Positions 33,754-42,866 of a DNA stretch of 64,000 nt are shown piece after piece (position 1 is the first letter of the stretch; each line of letters opens with the position of its first letter). The position numbers were made by a program, and so were the translations under genes. The DNA lies in contig NZ_BJUB01000003.1 of assembly GCF_007989805.1 (NCBI RefSeq), forward strand, positions 310,001 through 374,000, written 5' to 3'. This DNA is from Cellulomonas xylanilytica (GTDB taxonomy: Bacteria; Actinomycetota; Actinomycetes; Actinomycetales; Cellulomonadaceae). Under the pieces are notes generated by a model. It saw nothing but the letters and a program-made list of their open reading frames with translations, had not been told where the DNA came from and did not search any database.

Positions 33754-34305
33754 TCAGCGCCGCCCGGGCGGCAGCGCGTCGAGCCAGCGGTTCGCCTCGC
33801 GCGGGCTGCGCAGGCGGACGACCGGGATCGGCGACTCGGCGGAGAGGGTCGCGTACCGGGCACGGACGCGCGCGTGGGACGTCCACGACCAGAGGACGAC
33901 GTTCTGGTCCGGGTCCGGGTTCAGCACATTGCGCAGGTCCTCGCGGTTGCCGTGCCACAGCTCGGTGCGCAGCAGGCCGCGACGCAGGGTCCGGCGGACC
34001 ACCCTCGACGTCACGGTCCGGCGCGGGTAGTCGAGCCAGACGAAGGCGTCGGCGTCGAGGAGCAACCCGTCGGTGCCCACGGACCAGTTGCCGTCGGTCA
34101 CCCAGCCCTGGTCGGCCGACGAGACGAACGCGCCGATCAGCGCACGCGCCTCGTCCAGGTCCCGCTTGGTCCAGCCGGCGTCCCAGAACACCTCGTCCAG
34201 CTCGAGGTGCGGCACGCCGAGCCGGGCGGCGAGCCTGCGGGCGAACGTCGTCTTCCCGGAGCCGGAGGTCCCGACGACCCGGACGCGGCGGAGCTGCCCG
34301 GTCAC
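33754..34305 (-). CDS. Small P-loop kinase (FlaR/adenylate-kinase-like topology modulation protein family)
   Basis: A 183-residue P-loop protein with VVGTSGSGKTTFARRLAARL at the N-terminus, LDEVFWDAGWTKRD as a lid-like acceptor region, WVTDGNWS and DAFVWLDYPRRTVTSRVVRR. This order matches the FlaR/topology-modulation group of nucleotide-kinase-like proteins, whose substrates are unproven. No ATG is available; the GTG that overlaps the malQ stop (GTGA) is chosen. Co-translation with malQ suggests a shared transcript but not an obvious shared function. Confidence 0.82.
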   Translation of the reverse strand: MTGQLRRVRVVGTSGSGKTTFARRLAARLGVPHLELDEVFWDAGWTKRDLDEARALIGAFVSSADQGWVTDGNWSVGTDGLLLDADAFVWLDYPRRTVTSRVVRRTLRRGLLRTELWHGNREDLRNVLNPDPDQNVVLWSWTSHARVRARYATLSAESPIPVVRLRSPREANRWLDALPPGRR

Positions 34306-36440
34306 CGTCCGCTGTTGAGGACGGCCGCGAGCGAGCGCAGGCGCTGGTTGGTGAACAGGTCCTCCACGAGCACGACGCGGCCGGAGCTGTCCGCCAGCGG
34401 AACCTTCCAGTTCGGGTACTCCTGGTCGGTGCCCGGCTGGTTCTGCGCGCGCCGCTCCCCGACCGCGTCGGCCAGCGAGACGCCGACCAGCACCGACGGG
34501 GTCGCCATCACGTAGCGGTGCATCGCCTCGACGATCTCGCGCTCCGACGGGTCGTTGCCGACGAGGCCACGGTCGCGCAGGACGCCGAGCATCTGGTCGC
34601 GCTCCGACAGTGCCGCCGCACGGACCACGGCGACGGGTTCGGTGAGCAGGCCGAGCCGCTCCCGGATGGCCACGTGCTCCCCCGCCAGGTACCCCGCCGT
34701 CGGCGGCAGGTCGTGCGTCGTCACCGTGGCGAGCACCAGCGGCCGGTAGTGCTCGGGCGCCAGCGGGGCGCCGTGCATGTCGCGCTCGAACCACAGCACC
34801 GAGGTGCCGAGGATGCCGCGCTCGGACAGATAGTCCCGCACCCACGGCTCGACGACGCCGAGGTCCTCCCCGATGACGACGGCGCCGGCGCGGTGCGCCT
34901 CGAGCGCCAGGATGCCGACGAGCGCCTCGTGGTCGTACCGGACGTAGGCACCGTCAGCCGAGTCGGCACCCTCGGGGATCCACCACAGCCGGAACAGCCC
35001 GATGACGTGGTCGATGCGGATCGCACCCGCGTGCCGGAGGACGGTGCGCAGCATGTCCCGGTACGGCTTGTACGCGGCGCGGGCCAGGGCGTCCGGACGC
35101 CACGGGGGCTGCGACCAGTTCTGCCCCTGCTGGTTGTACATGTCCGGCGGAGCGCCCACGGTGGCGCCCCGGGCGAGCACGTCGCCGAGCGCCCAGACGT
35201 CCGCTCCCTGCGGGTGCACGCCGACGGCGAGGTCGTGCATGATCCCGAGCGCCATGCCGCCGTCGAGGGCCGCCCGCTGGGCGTGCGCGAGCTGCTCGTC
35301 GGCCACCCACTGCAGCCACAGGTGGAACTCGACGCGCTCGGCCAGCTCGACGCGGAGCTCGGCCACCAGCGCGGACGACGGGTCGAGCGCGGCGGCGGGC
35401 CAGTGCGTCGCGTCGGCGTACTTCTCGGCAAGCGCGCACCACAGGGCGAACGTCTCCAGCCCGGTGCCCTCCTGCTCGACGAACGCGTCGAACGCCGCCT
35501 GCCGGGCGGCCGACCGGGGTGCGGCGAAGACGACCTCGAGCGCGGCGCGCTTGGCCGTCCAGGCGGCGTCGCGGTCGATGGGGCCGGCGTCGTCGTCGGT
35601 GGCCAGCACCGGCTCGGACGCCCACTCCACGAGCGTGCGGTCCGCCGACGACAGGTAGCCTGCCTCGCGGACGTCCTCGACGCGGATGTAGAGCGGGTTC
35701 ACGAACCGGCGCGTGGTCGGCAGGTAGGGCGACGGCGTGAGCGGGACGGTCGGCTCCGCTGCGTGCAGCGGGTTGATCAGGAGGAAGTCGGCGTCGAGCT
35801 CGCGCCCGGCGAGCCAGCCGATCTCGGCGAGGTCCGCCAGGTCCCCGACCCCCCACGACGCCCGCGACCGCACCGAGTACAGCTGCGCCATGAGACCCCA
35901 TGCCCGGTGGTCGCGCAGCGCGTCGGGAAGCTCCAGCCGGGACGGCGTCACGACGAGCGGGCTGTGCGCGCTGGCGCTCGGTCCCTCGGCGACGATCTCG
36001 TGCCACCCCAGGGGGAGGTCCGTCGGCAGCGTGAACGTGGCGCGCCCGACCAGGCGGCCATCGACCGTCCGGGGCTCCACGGGCACGTCGGCCTGGGAGA
36101 CCTCGCGACGACCGCCACCGACCTCGGGGTCGAGCTCGATCCACACCTCGACGGGGTCCTCGTGCGTCACGTGCACCGGCACGTGCGCCTGTCGACCCTC
36201 CCGGACCACCAGCACGGGCGGCAGCACCCGACGCCACGGCATGTCCTCGACGTGCGCGATGGCGAGGTCGACACGCTCCGGGGAGGACGCGTCGACGCCC
36301 AGCGCGCGGAGCACCCCCTGCAGCGTGGCGGCCGACGCACGGCGGTTCTGCCCGTGGAAGTCCCAGTGGTCAGGGACCACGTTGTAGGCCCCCGCAAGGC
36401 GCAGGAGGGCGTCGGACGCGGTTCCCGGGTCGTCTGCCAC
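34302..36440 (-). CDS. malQ: 4-alpha-glucanotransferase (amylomaltase)
   Basis: A 712-residue GH77 enzyme that transfers maltosyl units between alpha-1,4-glucans. It has the long N-terminal extension of actinobacterial MalQ (about 200 residues) followed by the barrel: YSVRSRASWGVGDLADL, LINPLHA, GIMHDLAVGVHPQGADVW, RIDHVIGLFRLWWIPEG (catalytic Asp) and VIGEDLGVV (acid/base Glu), then TVTTHDLPPTAGY. No ATG exists near the N-terminus; GTG 36440 is chosen because CAGGAT lies 6 nt upstream (leaderless promoter). It is divergent from the prolyl oligopeptidase. Confidence 0.94.
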   Translation of the reverse strand: MADDPGTASDALLRLAGAYNVVPDHWDFHGQNRRASAATLQGVLRALGVDASSPERVDLAIAHVEDMPWRRVLPPVLVVREGRQAHVPVHVTHEDPVEVWIELDPEVGGGRREVSQADVPVEPRTVDGRLVGRATFTLPTDLPLGWHEIVAEGPSASAHSPLVVTPSRLELPDALRDHRAWGLMAQLYSVRSRASWGVGDLADLAEIGWLAGRELDADFLLINPLHAAEPTVPLTPSPYLPTTRRFVNPLYIRVEDVREAGYLSSADRTLVEWASEPVLATDDDAGPIDRDAAWTAKRAALEVVFAAPRSAARQAAFDAFVEQEGTGLETFALWCALAEKYADATHWPAAALDPSSALVAELRVELAERVEFHLWLQWVADEQLAHAQRAALDGGMALGIMHDLAVGVHPQGADVWALGDVLARGATVGAPPDMYNQQGQNWSQPPWRPDALARAAYKPYRDMLRTVLRHAGAIRIDHVIGLFRLWWIPEGADSADGAYVRYDHEALVGILALEAHRAGAVVIGEDLGVVEPWVRDYLSERGILGTSVLWFERDMHGAPLAPEHYRPLVLATVTTHDLPPTAGYLAGEHVAIRERLGLLTEPVAVVRAAALSERDQMLGVLRDRGLVGNDPSEREIVEAMHRYVMATPSVLVGVSLADAVGERRAQNQPGTDQEYPNWKVPLADSSGRVVLVEDLFTNQRLRSLAAVLNSGR

Positions 36441-36540
36441 AGACCGATCCTGCCAGAGCACCACGCCCGTACGCAGGACGGACGCACCCGGTTGCGTCAC
36501 TCGCGCGCCCTCGTCGCCACCCGTCGTAGCCTTGCGGACC

Positions 36541-38682
36541 ATGACCGCACCTGCTCTGCGCACGTACCCGACCGCGCCTCGCACCGACCTCGTCGAGGAT
36601 CTGCACGGGCACCGCGTCGCCGACCCGTACCGCGGGCTGGAGGACGCCGGGTCCGACGAGACGGAGGCGTGGTCGTCCGCGCAGGACGCCCTGTACGCGC
36701 AGTACCGCGAGTCGCTCGGCACGGCCGGTCCCTTCGCCACCGACGTCCTGACCGCCCGGCTGGGCGACCTGCTCGGCGCCGGCTTCGTCAGCCCGCCCGC
36801 GTGGCGCGGCCGGCGCCGGTTCTTCTCGCGCCGCGTCGGTGACCAGGAGCACGCGGTCGTCGTCGTGGTGGACGGCGACAGCGAACGCGTCCTGCTCGAC
36901 CCGATCGTGATCGATCCCGCCGGCACGACGACGCTCGACGCGTGGCAGCCCTCCAAGGAGGGGCACCTGGTGGCGTACCAGGTGTCGTCCGGCGGTACCG
37001 AGGAGAGCGTGCTGCACGTCCTCGACGTGGCGACCGGTGAGCTGGTCGACGGGCCGATCGACCGGGCGCGCTACTCCCCCGTGGCGTGGCTGCCGGGCGG
37101 CGAGGCGTTCTACTACGTGCGCCGCCTGCCCCCGGAGGTGCTGCCGCAGGACGAGGCGCAGTACCACCGCCGCATCTGGCTGCACCGCCTGGGCACGCCG
37201 GCCACCGACGACGTCGAGGTGTTCGGCGCGGGCCTGGACCACACGAACTACTACGGCGTGTCGGTCTCGCGTGACGGACGCTGGCTGATCGTCTCCGCGT
37301 CGGCGGGGACCGCGCCCCGCACCGACGTGTGGATCGCGGACCTCACCGCGTCGGGCCTGGAGGAGCCCTCGTTCGTCGAGGTCGCCGTGGGGCTGGACGC
37401 CGAGACCGGCGCGTGGGTGGCGCGGGACGGCCGGCTCTACGTCCACACGAACCTGGACGCCCCGCGGGGCCGGATCGCGGTCACGGACCCGACCGCACCG
37501 GGCGTCGAGCACTGGTCCACCCTCCTGGCCGAGGACCCGACGGCCGTCCTCGAGGACATCGCGTTCATCGACGGTGGCGGCGCGGACACGACGCCGACGC
37601 TCCTGCTGGCGTCCTGGCGCCGGCACGCCGTGTCCGAGGTGACCGCGCACGACCCCCGCACGGGCGAGCGCAGGCCCGACGCCGTCGCGCTGCCCGGCCT
37701 CGGCTCGATCTCCGGCCTGGCCACGCACCCCGACGGTGGCCCTGAGGTCTGGTTCTCCTACGCCGACCACACGACGCCGACCAGCGTGCACCGGTTCGAC
37801 GCGCGCACGGGAAGCACGACCCTGTGGGCAGCGCCTCCGGGGCTCGTCGCCGACCTGCCCGACGTCCGCGCGCAGCAGATCGAGGTCACGAGCCTCGACG
37901 GGACGACGGTGCGGGCGTTCGTCGTCGCACGCACCGACGCGCTCGACGCCGCGGGCCGTCCCCTCGCCACGGCACCGACGATCCTCTACGGCTACGGCGG
38001 GTTCCAGATCTCGCTCGACCCGGCGTTCTCCGCGACCACGCTCGCGTGGGTCGAGGCGGGCGGGGTGTACGTCGTCGCCAACCTGCGCGGCGGCGGCGAG
38101 GAGGGCGAGCAGTGGCACCGCGCGGGCATGCGCGCGAACAAGCAGAACGTGTTCGACGACTTCCACGCCGTCGGTGACCACCTCGTGGCGCAGGGTTGGA
38201 CCACGCCGGCGCAGCTGGCCTGCTGGGGCGGCTCCAACGGCGGTCTCCTGGTGGGGGCTGCCCTGACGCAGCGCCCCGACCTGTTCGCGGCGGTCGTGTG
38301 CTCGGCCCCGCTGCTCGACATGGTCCGGTACCAGCGGTTCGGCCTCGGCGTGACGTGGACCGAGGAGTACGGCGACGCCGACGACCCCACCGAGCTCGGG
38401 TGGCTGCTCGGGTACTCGCCGTACCACCGCGTGGTCGCGGGCACCGAGTACCCGGCCACGCTGTTCACGGTGTTCGAGGGCGACACCCGCGTCGACCCGC
38501 TGCACGCCCGCAAGCTCGCGGCGGCCCTGCAGGCGGCCACCGCCGGGCCTCAGCCGGTGCTGGTCAGGCGCGAGCGTGGGGTCGGCCACGGTGGGCGGGC
38601 ACTGTCCCGGAGCATCGCGCTGACCGTGGAGCAGCTGCAGTTCGTCGCCGACCGCACGGGTCTGGCGGGAGGGGACGCGTGA
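36541..38682 (+). CDS. Prolyl oligopeptidase family serine peptidase (S9A)
   Basis: A 713-residue cytosolic peptidase with an N-terminal seven-bladed propeller (about 80-430) and an alpha/beta-hydrolase domain. The nucleophile Ser565 is in WGGSNGG; the acid is in EGDTRVDPLH (about 646-655) and His683 in GVGHGG. The N-terminal LHGHRVADPYRGLEDAGSDE is the S9A signature. It cleaves short peptides after proline or basic residues (prolyl oligopeptidase versus oligopeptidase B cannot be separated by eye). The ATG lies 8 nt after TAGCCT. The stop overlaps the MscS GTG. Confidence 0.94.
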   Translation: MTAPALRTYPTAPRTDLVEDLHGHRVADPYRGLEDAGSDETEAWSSAQDALYAQYRESLGTAGPFATDVLTARLGDLLGAGFVSPPAWRGRRRFFSRRVGDQEHAVVVVVDGDSERVLLDPIVIDPAGTTTLDAWQPSKEGHLVAYQVSSGGTEESVLHVLDVATGELVDGPIDRARYSPVAWLPGGEAFYYVRRLPPEVLPQDEAQYHRRIWLHRLGTPATDDVEVFGAGLDHTNYYGVSVSRDGRWLIVSASAGTAPRTDVWIADLTASGLEEPSFVEVAVGLDAETGAWVARDGRLYVHTNLDAPRGRIAVTDPTAPGVEHWSTLLAEDPTAVLEDIAFIDGGGADTTPTLLLASWRRHAVSEVTAHDPRTGERRPDAVALPGLGSISGLATHPDGGPEVWFSYADHTTPTSVHRFDARTGSTTLWAAPPGLVADLPDVRAQQIEVTSLDGTTVRAFVVARTDALDAAGRPLATAPTILYGYGGFQISLDPAFSATTLAWVEAGGVYVVANLRGGGEEGEQWHRAGMRANKQNVFDDFHAVGDHLVAQGWTTPAQLACWGGSNGGLLVGAALTQRPDLFAAVVCSAPLLDMVRYQRFGLGVTWTEEYGDADDPTELGWLLGYSPYHRVVAGTEYPATLFTVFEGDTRVDPLHARKLAAALQAATAGPQPVLVRRERGVGHGGRALSRSIALTVEQLQFVADRTGLAGGDA

Positions 38683-39800
38683 GGACGACCTCGACGCCCG
38701 GACCGTCCTCGACGACGACCATCCTGGACCGGGAGGTCCCCCCGCCGAGCACGTGGTGGGACTGGTTCGTCGGCCTGCCCCTGCGGATCATCCTCATCGT
38801 CGCGATCAGCAGCATCGTGCTGTTCCTGCTCCGGCGCTCCATCCGCACCATCACCAACCACGTCGCCGAGGGAACCCCGTTCCTCGACCGCGGCATCCTG
38901 CGGCCGATCGGCGAGTCGGAGGTCGGCAGCGTCCTGGCGAAGGCGAACCCGCTGTCGAGCGCCCGTCGCGCGCAGCGGGCGCGCACGATCGGGTCGGTGC
39001 TGCGCTCGACGTCGACGATCGTGGTCGGGGGGATCGCGTTCTTCCTGATCCTCGCGGAGCTGGGCGTCAACCTCGCACCCTTCATCGCGTCCGCCGGCGT
39101 CATCGGCGTCGCGCTCGGCTTCGGTGCGCAGAGCCTGGTCAAGGACTTCCTCACCGGCCTCTTCATGCTGCTGGAGGACCAGTACGGGGTCGGTGACGTG
39201 GTCGACGTGGGCCCGGCGAACGGCACCGTCGAGGCGGTCACCCTGCGGATCACGAAGATCCGCGACTCGGACGGCACCCTCTGGTACGTCCCGAACGGCA
39301 CGATGCTGCGCGTCGGCAACAAGACGCAGGGCTGGGCCACCGCGGTCGTCGAGATCGACGTCGACTACTTCGCGGACCTGGACCAGGTCCGTGGGCTGCT
39401 GGCGCAGGCCGCGTCGCGCGTGGTGAAGGACCCGGTGGTGGGCGCGCACGTCCTCGGCGAGCCGACCATCACCGGCATCGAGCGGCTCAGCGCCGACGCG
39501 GTGACGCTGCGCCTGAAGGTCAAGACGTCCCCGGCCATGCAGTGGGAGGTGGCCCGCGAGCTGCGGACCGCGACCCGTGAGGTGCTCGAGCGGGCGGACG
39601 TGCCGCTGGCCGGCCAGCGCGACCTCATGGCGACGCACCGGGCGGCGCTCGCCCCCCAGGACGACGAGCCCGAGCCGACCCCGCGCGACCCCCGCAGCAC
39701 CCCGCTCGACGACGTCGTGAGCAACCGCGACGCCCGCGTGTCGGCGTCCCGGGACGAGCCGGTGCCGACGGAGGAGCCGCCCCCTCCCGTCGAGCGCTAG
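38679..39800 (+). CDS. Small-conductance mechanosensitive channel (MscS family)
   Basis: A 373-residue channel that opens on membrane tension to release solutes. Two to three membrane helices lie at about residues 30-50, 105-130 and 135-160; the pore helix is SAGVIGVALGFGAQSLVKDF. The beta domain follows (DVVDVGPANGTVEAVTLRIT, VPNGTMLRVGNKTQG). The C-terminal tail of about 65 residues is acidic and Pro-rich. The GTG start overlaps the peptidase stop (GTGA). Its stop overlaps the converging IIA stop within CTAG. Confidence 0.93.
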   Translation: MRTTSTPGPSSTTTILDREVPPPSTWWDWFVGLPLRIILIVAISSIVLFLLRRSIRTITNHVAEGTPFLDRGILRPIGESEVGSVLAKANPLSSARRAQRARTIGSVLRSTSTIVVGGIAFFLILAELGVNLAPFIASAGVIGVALGFGAQSLVKDFLTGLFMLLEDQYGVGDVVDVGPANGTVEAVTLRITKIRDSDGTLWYVPNGTMLRVGNKTQGWATAVVEIDVDYFADLDQVRGLLAQAASRVVKDPVVGAHVLGEPTITGIERLSADAVTLRLKVKTSPAMQWEVARELRTATREVLERADVPLAGQRDLMATHRAALAPQDDEPEPTPRDPRSTPLDDVVSNRDARVSASRDEPVPTEEPPPPVER

Positions 39801-40258
39801 GCCCAGTCGAGCAGCGGGGTCCCGGCCTCGACGGTGTCGCCGTCGGCCACCAGGACCGTCAGCAGGTCCGGGTCGGCCTGGAGCGCGACGACGGGGCAGA
39901 TGGTCGCCAGCCCGGCGGCGGACACGTCGACCGGGGACCACGTCACCAGCCGGTCCCCCGCGCGCACGGTCTGGCCGCCCTCGACGTGCAGCGTGAACCC
40001 CTGGCCGGCGAGCCCGACCGTGTCGATGCCGAGGTGGACCAGGATCGTGCGTCCCTCGCCGAGCTCGAGCGCGAAGGCGTGCGGGTGGAGCGCGCCGACC
40101 ACCCCGTCGGCGGGTGCGAGCACCGTCTGGTGCTGGACGTGCTGCGGTTCCAGGGCGAGACCAGGGCCGACCATGCCCTCGGCGAACACGGGGTCCGGGA
40201 CGGCCGACACCGGCCGGACGACCCCGGTCAGCGGGCTGAGCAGCCGCAGGGTGGTCAT
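39797..40258 (-). CDS. crr: PTS glucose/GlcNAc-type subunit IIA (Crr)
   Basis: A 153-residue soluble phosphocarrier. The phosphorylated His75 lies in TILVHLGIDTVGL, with supporting His60 in LHPHAFAL. The fold start VRPVSAVPDPVFAEGMVGPG and the closing GDTVEAGTPLL are typical. It passes phosphate from HPr to IIB. Lying 28 nt after the IIB gene on the same strand, it forms a stand-alone IIB-IIA unit. No IIC membrane gene is in this window, so it must partner with an EIIC encoded elsewhere. Confidence 0.93.
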   Translation of the reverse strand: MTTLRLLSPLTGVVRPVSAVPDPVFAEGMVGPGLALEPQHVQHQTVLAPADGVVGALHPHAFALELGEGRTILVHLGIDTVGLAGQGFTLHVEGGQTVRAGDRLVTWSPVDVSAAGLATICPVVALQADPDLLTVLVADGDTVEAGTPLLDWA

Positions 40259-40286
40259 CGGTCGCACCCCGCGCCGCGGCGGCCGG

Positions 40287-40517
40287 TCAGCGCAGGCTGT
40301 CGAGCTCGGCGGCGAGGTTGTCCGCCTCGGGGCCGACGATCACCTGGACGATGCGTCCCGAGCGCACCACGCCGAACGCACCGCTGGCCTTCAGGGCGAC
40401 CTCGTCGACCAGGTGGGCGTCGGTCACCTCGACGCGCAGCCGAGTGATGCACGGCTCGAGGTCGACGACGTTCGTGTCGCCGCCCAGCGCTGCGAGGATC
40501 TGCTCTGCCTTGCTCAA
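40287..40517 (-). CDS. PTS glucose/GlcNAc-type stand-alone subunit IIB
   Basis: A 76-residue IIB domain, comparable to NagF of Streptomyces. The phospho-acceptor Cys23 is in LEPCITRLRVEV and the fold closes with VQVIVGPEADNLA. The TTG start is chosen because GGGGAG lies 5 nt before it and the family begins MSKAEQIL; a GTG seven codons upstream would leave that site inside the coding sequence. It is divergent from ptsI, with 165 nt between them for both promoters. Confidence 0.85.
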   Translation of the reverse strand: MSKAEQILAALGGDTNVVDLEPCITRLRVEVTDAHLVDEVALKASGAFGVVRSGRIVQVIVGPEADNLAAELDSLR

Positions 40518-40682
40518 TGGAACTCCCCAGCTCACTCGGCGCCGATCTGCGCCCGGGTGCAAGCCTAACCCTGAGACACCGCTCACACTTCGCGGTGGCG
40601 GCGTGCCGGCGGGCGACCGGCTGGCGTGCACGGACGTCGAGGGACCACACTGCCGTCAGGTCGACGAGGAGGTCCCGCCAAG

Positions 40683-42392
40683 GTGAGCCCGACGAGTGCA
40701 GCGCACGCGCCATCCCCCACGGTCATCACCGGCATCGGGGTGAGCCCAGGCCGCGTCGTCGCGCCCGCGGTGCTCATGCCGGACCCCGTCGCCGAGCCGC
40801 CCTCGGGTCGACGGCTCCCGCCCGGCACCGACTACGCGGCGGTCTCGAAGCGGATCGGCGCCGCCTCCGAGGTGGTCCGCGCCGCGCTCGACGCCGCGGC
40901 CGACCGCGCCCAGGGTGAGAGCGCCGACCTCCTGCACGCCACCGCGGCCATCGCCGCGGACCCCACGCTCGTGGCCGACGCCGAGCAGCGGGTGGTGGAG
41001 GACCGGCTGGTGCCGGAGCGCGCCGTCTGGGAGGCCGCCGAGGCGGTGTCGGCGCAGTTCGAGGAGCTGGGCGGCTACTTCGCCGAGCGCACGCGGGACA
41101 TCGCCGACGTCCGCGACCGGCTCGTCGCGGAGCTCACCGGCCGTCCCGCGCCGGGCGTGCCCGCGCACGAGGCGCCGTTCGTGCTGGTGGCGGCGGACCT
41201 GGCGCCGGCGATCGTCGCGACCCTGGACACCCAGCGCGTGCTCGCGATCGTCACGGGCACCGGCGGGCCCACGTCGCACACCGCGATCCTCGCGCGCGCA
41301 CGCGGCATCCCCACGGTCGTGGCCGCCCGGGGTGCCGAGGCGGCCGTCCTGGCCGAGGGCCTCGTGCTCGTCGACGGGTCGGCGGGGACGGTGACGATCG
41401 ACCCGACCGAGGACCAGGTGCAGGCCGCGCTCGCGCTCGCCGCGCAGGTCCGCACGTTCGACGGCCACGGGCACACCGCGGACGGCCACCACGTCGAGCT
41501 TCTGGCCAACGTGGGCGACCCCGCCGACGCGGCACCGGCCGCCGCCGCGGGTGCGGAGGGCGTCGGGCTGTTCCGCACCGAGTTCGGGTTCCTCGACCGC
41601 GACGAGGCGCCGACCGTCGACGAGCAGGTCACCGCGTACCGCCGCGTGCTGGCCGCGTTCCCCGGCCGCAAGGTGGTGGTCCGGACCCTGGACGCCGGCG
41701 CGGACAAGCCCCTGCCGTTCCTCGCGGGGGACGCCGAGGTCAACCCCGCGCTCGGGGTCCGCGGCCTGCGCACCGCCACCCGGCACCCGCAGGTGCTCCT
41801 GGACCAGCTCACCGCGATCGCCCGGGCTGCCGCCGCCGAGACCGCCGAGGTCTGGGTGATGGCCCCGATGGTCTCGACCGTCGACGAGGCGCAGAGCTTC
41901 GTCGCGGCCTGCGCCGCGCACGGCCTGCCCGTCGCGGGCGTCATGATCGAGGTGCCCAGCGCGGCGCTGCTGTCCGGGCCGATCCTCGCGCACGCGGCCT
42001 TCGCGAGCATCGGCACCAACGACCTCACGCAGTACGCGATGGCGGCCGACCGGCTGCTCGGCGCCGTCGCGGAGCTGTCCGACCCGTGGCAGCCCGCGGT
42101 GCTGCACCTCGTCGCGGCGGCGTGCAACGGCGGCGCCCAGCAGGGCCGGCCGGTCGGCGTCTGCGGTGAGGCCGCCGCCAGCCCCGCTCTCGCGGCGGTC
42201 CTCGTCGGGCTCGGCGTCTCCTCCCTGTCCATGACCCCGCGCGCGCTGCCCGACGTCGCCGCGCTGCTGGCGGCGACCCCGCTGGACGAGTGCCGGCGCC
42301 TCGCGCAGCTGGCGCTCGCCGCGTCCAGCGCCGCCGACGCCCGAGCCGTCGTGCGGGCCGGGCTGCCCGTGCTGGAGGAGCTCGGGCTCTGA
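40683..42392 (+). CDS. ptsI: Phosphoenolpyruvate-protein phosphotransferase (enzyme I)
   Basis: Enzyme I of the PTS, 569 residues. It autophosphorylates from PEP on His199 (GTGGPTSHTAILARA) and phosphorylates HPr. The PEP-binding barrel shows GLFRTEFGFLDRDEAPT, LDAGADKPLPF, IGTNDLTQYAMAADR and the active-site Cys in VGVCGEAA. The GTG start is preceded by AGGAGG at about 12 nt. HPr is not encoded in the window. Divergent from IIB and IIA, together supplying soluble PTS components. Confidence 0.95.
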   Translation: MSPTSAAHAPSPTVITGIGVSPGRVVAPAVLMPDPVAEPPSGRRLPPGTDYAAVSKRIGAASEVVRAALDAAADRAQGESADLLHATAAIAADPTLVADAEQRVVEDRLVPERAVWEAAEAVSAQFEELGGYFAERTRDIADVRDRLVAELTGRPAPGVPAHEAPFVLVAADLAPAIVATLDTQRVLAIVTGTGGPTSHTAILARARGIPTVVAARGAEAAVLAEGLVLVDGSAGTVTIDPTEDQVQAALALAAQVRTFDGHGHTADGHHVELLANVGDPADAAPAAAAGAEGVGLFRTEFGFLDRDEAPTVDEQVTAYRRVLAAFPGRKVVVRTLDAGADKPLPFLAGDAEVNPALGVRGLRTATRHPQVLLDQLTAIARAAAAETAEVWVMAPMVSTVDEAQSFVAACAAHGLPVAGVMIEVPSAALLSGPILAHAAFASIGTNDLTQYAMAADRLLGAVAELSDPWQPAVLHLVAAACNGGAQQGRPVGVCGEAAASPALAAVLVGLGVSSLSMTPRALPDVAALLAATPLDECRRLAQLALAASSAADARAVVRAGLPVLEELGL

Positions 42393-42413
42393 CGCGCGTG
42401 TGAGGATGGCCGC

Positions 42414-42797
42414 GTGAGATCCGACTCCTTCTACGAGGCGATCGGCGGGCACGACACGTTCGTCCGGCTGGTCGACGAGTTCTACCGCGGCGTCGCCGAC
42501 GACCCGGTGCTGCGGCCCATGTACCCGGAGCAGGACCTCGGCCCGGCGGCCGAGCGGCTGACCCTGTTCCTCGAGCAGTACTGGGGCGGCCCGACCACCT
42601 ACTCCGACGAGCGCGGGCACCCGCGGCTCCGCATGCGGCACGCGCCGTTCAAGGTGAACCCCGACGCGCGCGACCGTTGGCTGCTGCACATGCGCGCCGC
42701 CGTCGACAGCCTCGACCTCGCTCCCCTGCACCGTGCGCAGCTCTGGGACTACCTGGAGCGCGCGGCGTACTCGATGCTCAACACGTTCGACGACTGA
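42414..42797 (+). CDS. glbO: Truncated hemoglobin, group II (GlbO-like)
   Basis: A 127-residue 2-on-2 globin. It begins [20 protein letters not shown] and has [20 protein letters not shown], the group-II distal/CD region [20 protein letters not shown] and the proximal His in [19 protein letters not shown]. Such globins bind oxygen and NO and are usually near-essential in actinobacteria. The GTG start lies 21 nt after ptsI. Confidence 0.94.
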   Translation: MRSDSFYEAIGGHDTFVRLVDEFYRGVADDPVLRPMYPEQDLGPAAERLTLFLEQYWGGPTTYSDERGHPRLRMRHAPFKVNPDARDRWLLHMRAAVDSLDLAPLHRAQLWDYLERAAYSMLNTFDD

Positions 42798-42866
42798 GCC
42801 CCTGCGACCGACGTCACGCCGCGCGGAGCCGTCGGCACCGGGGGCTGTCGTGAGACGCTGCCGTCC

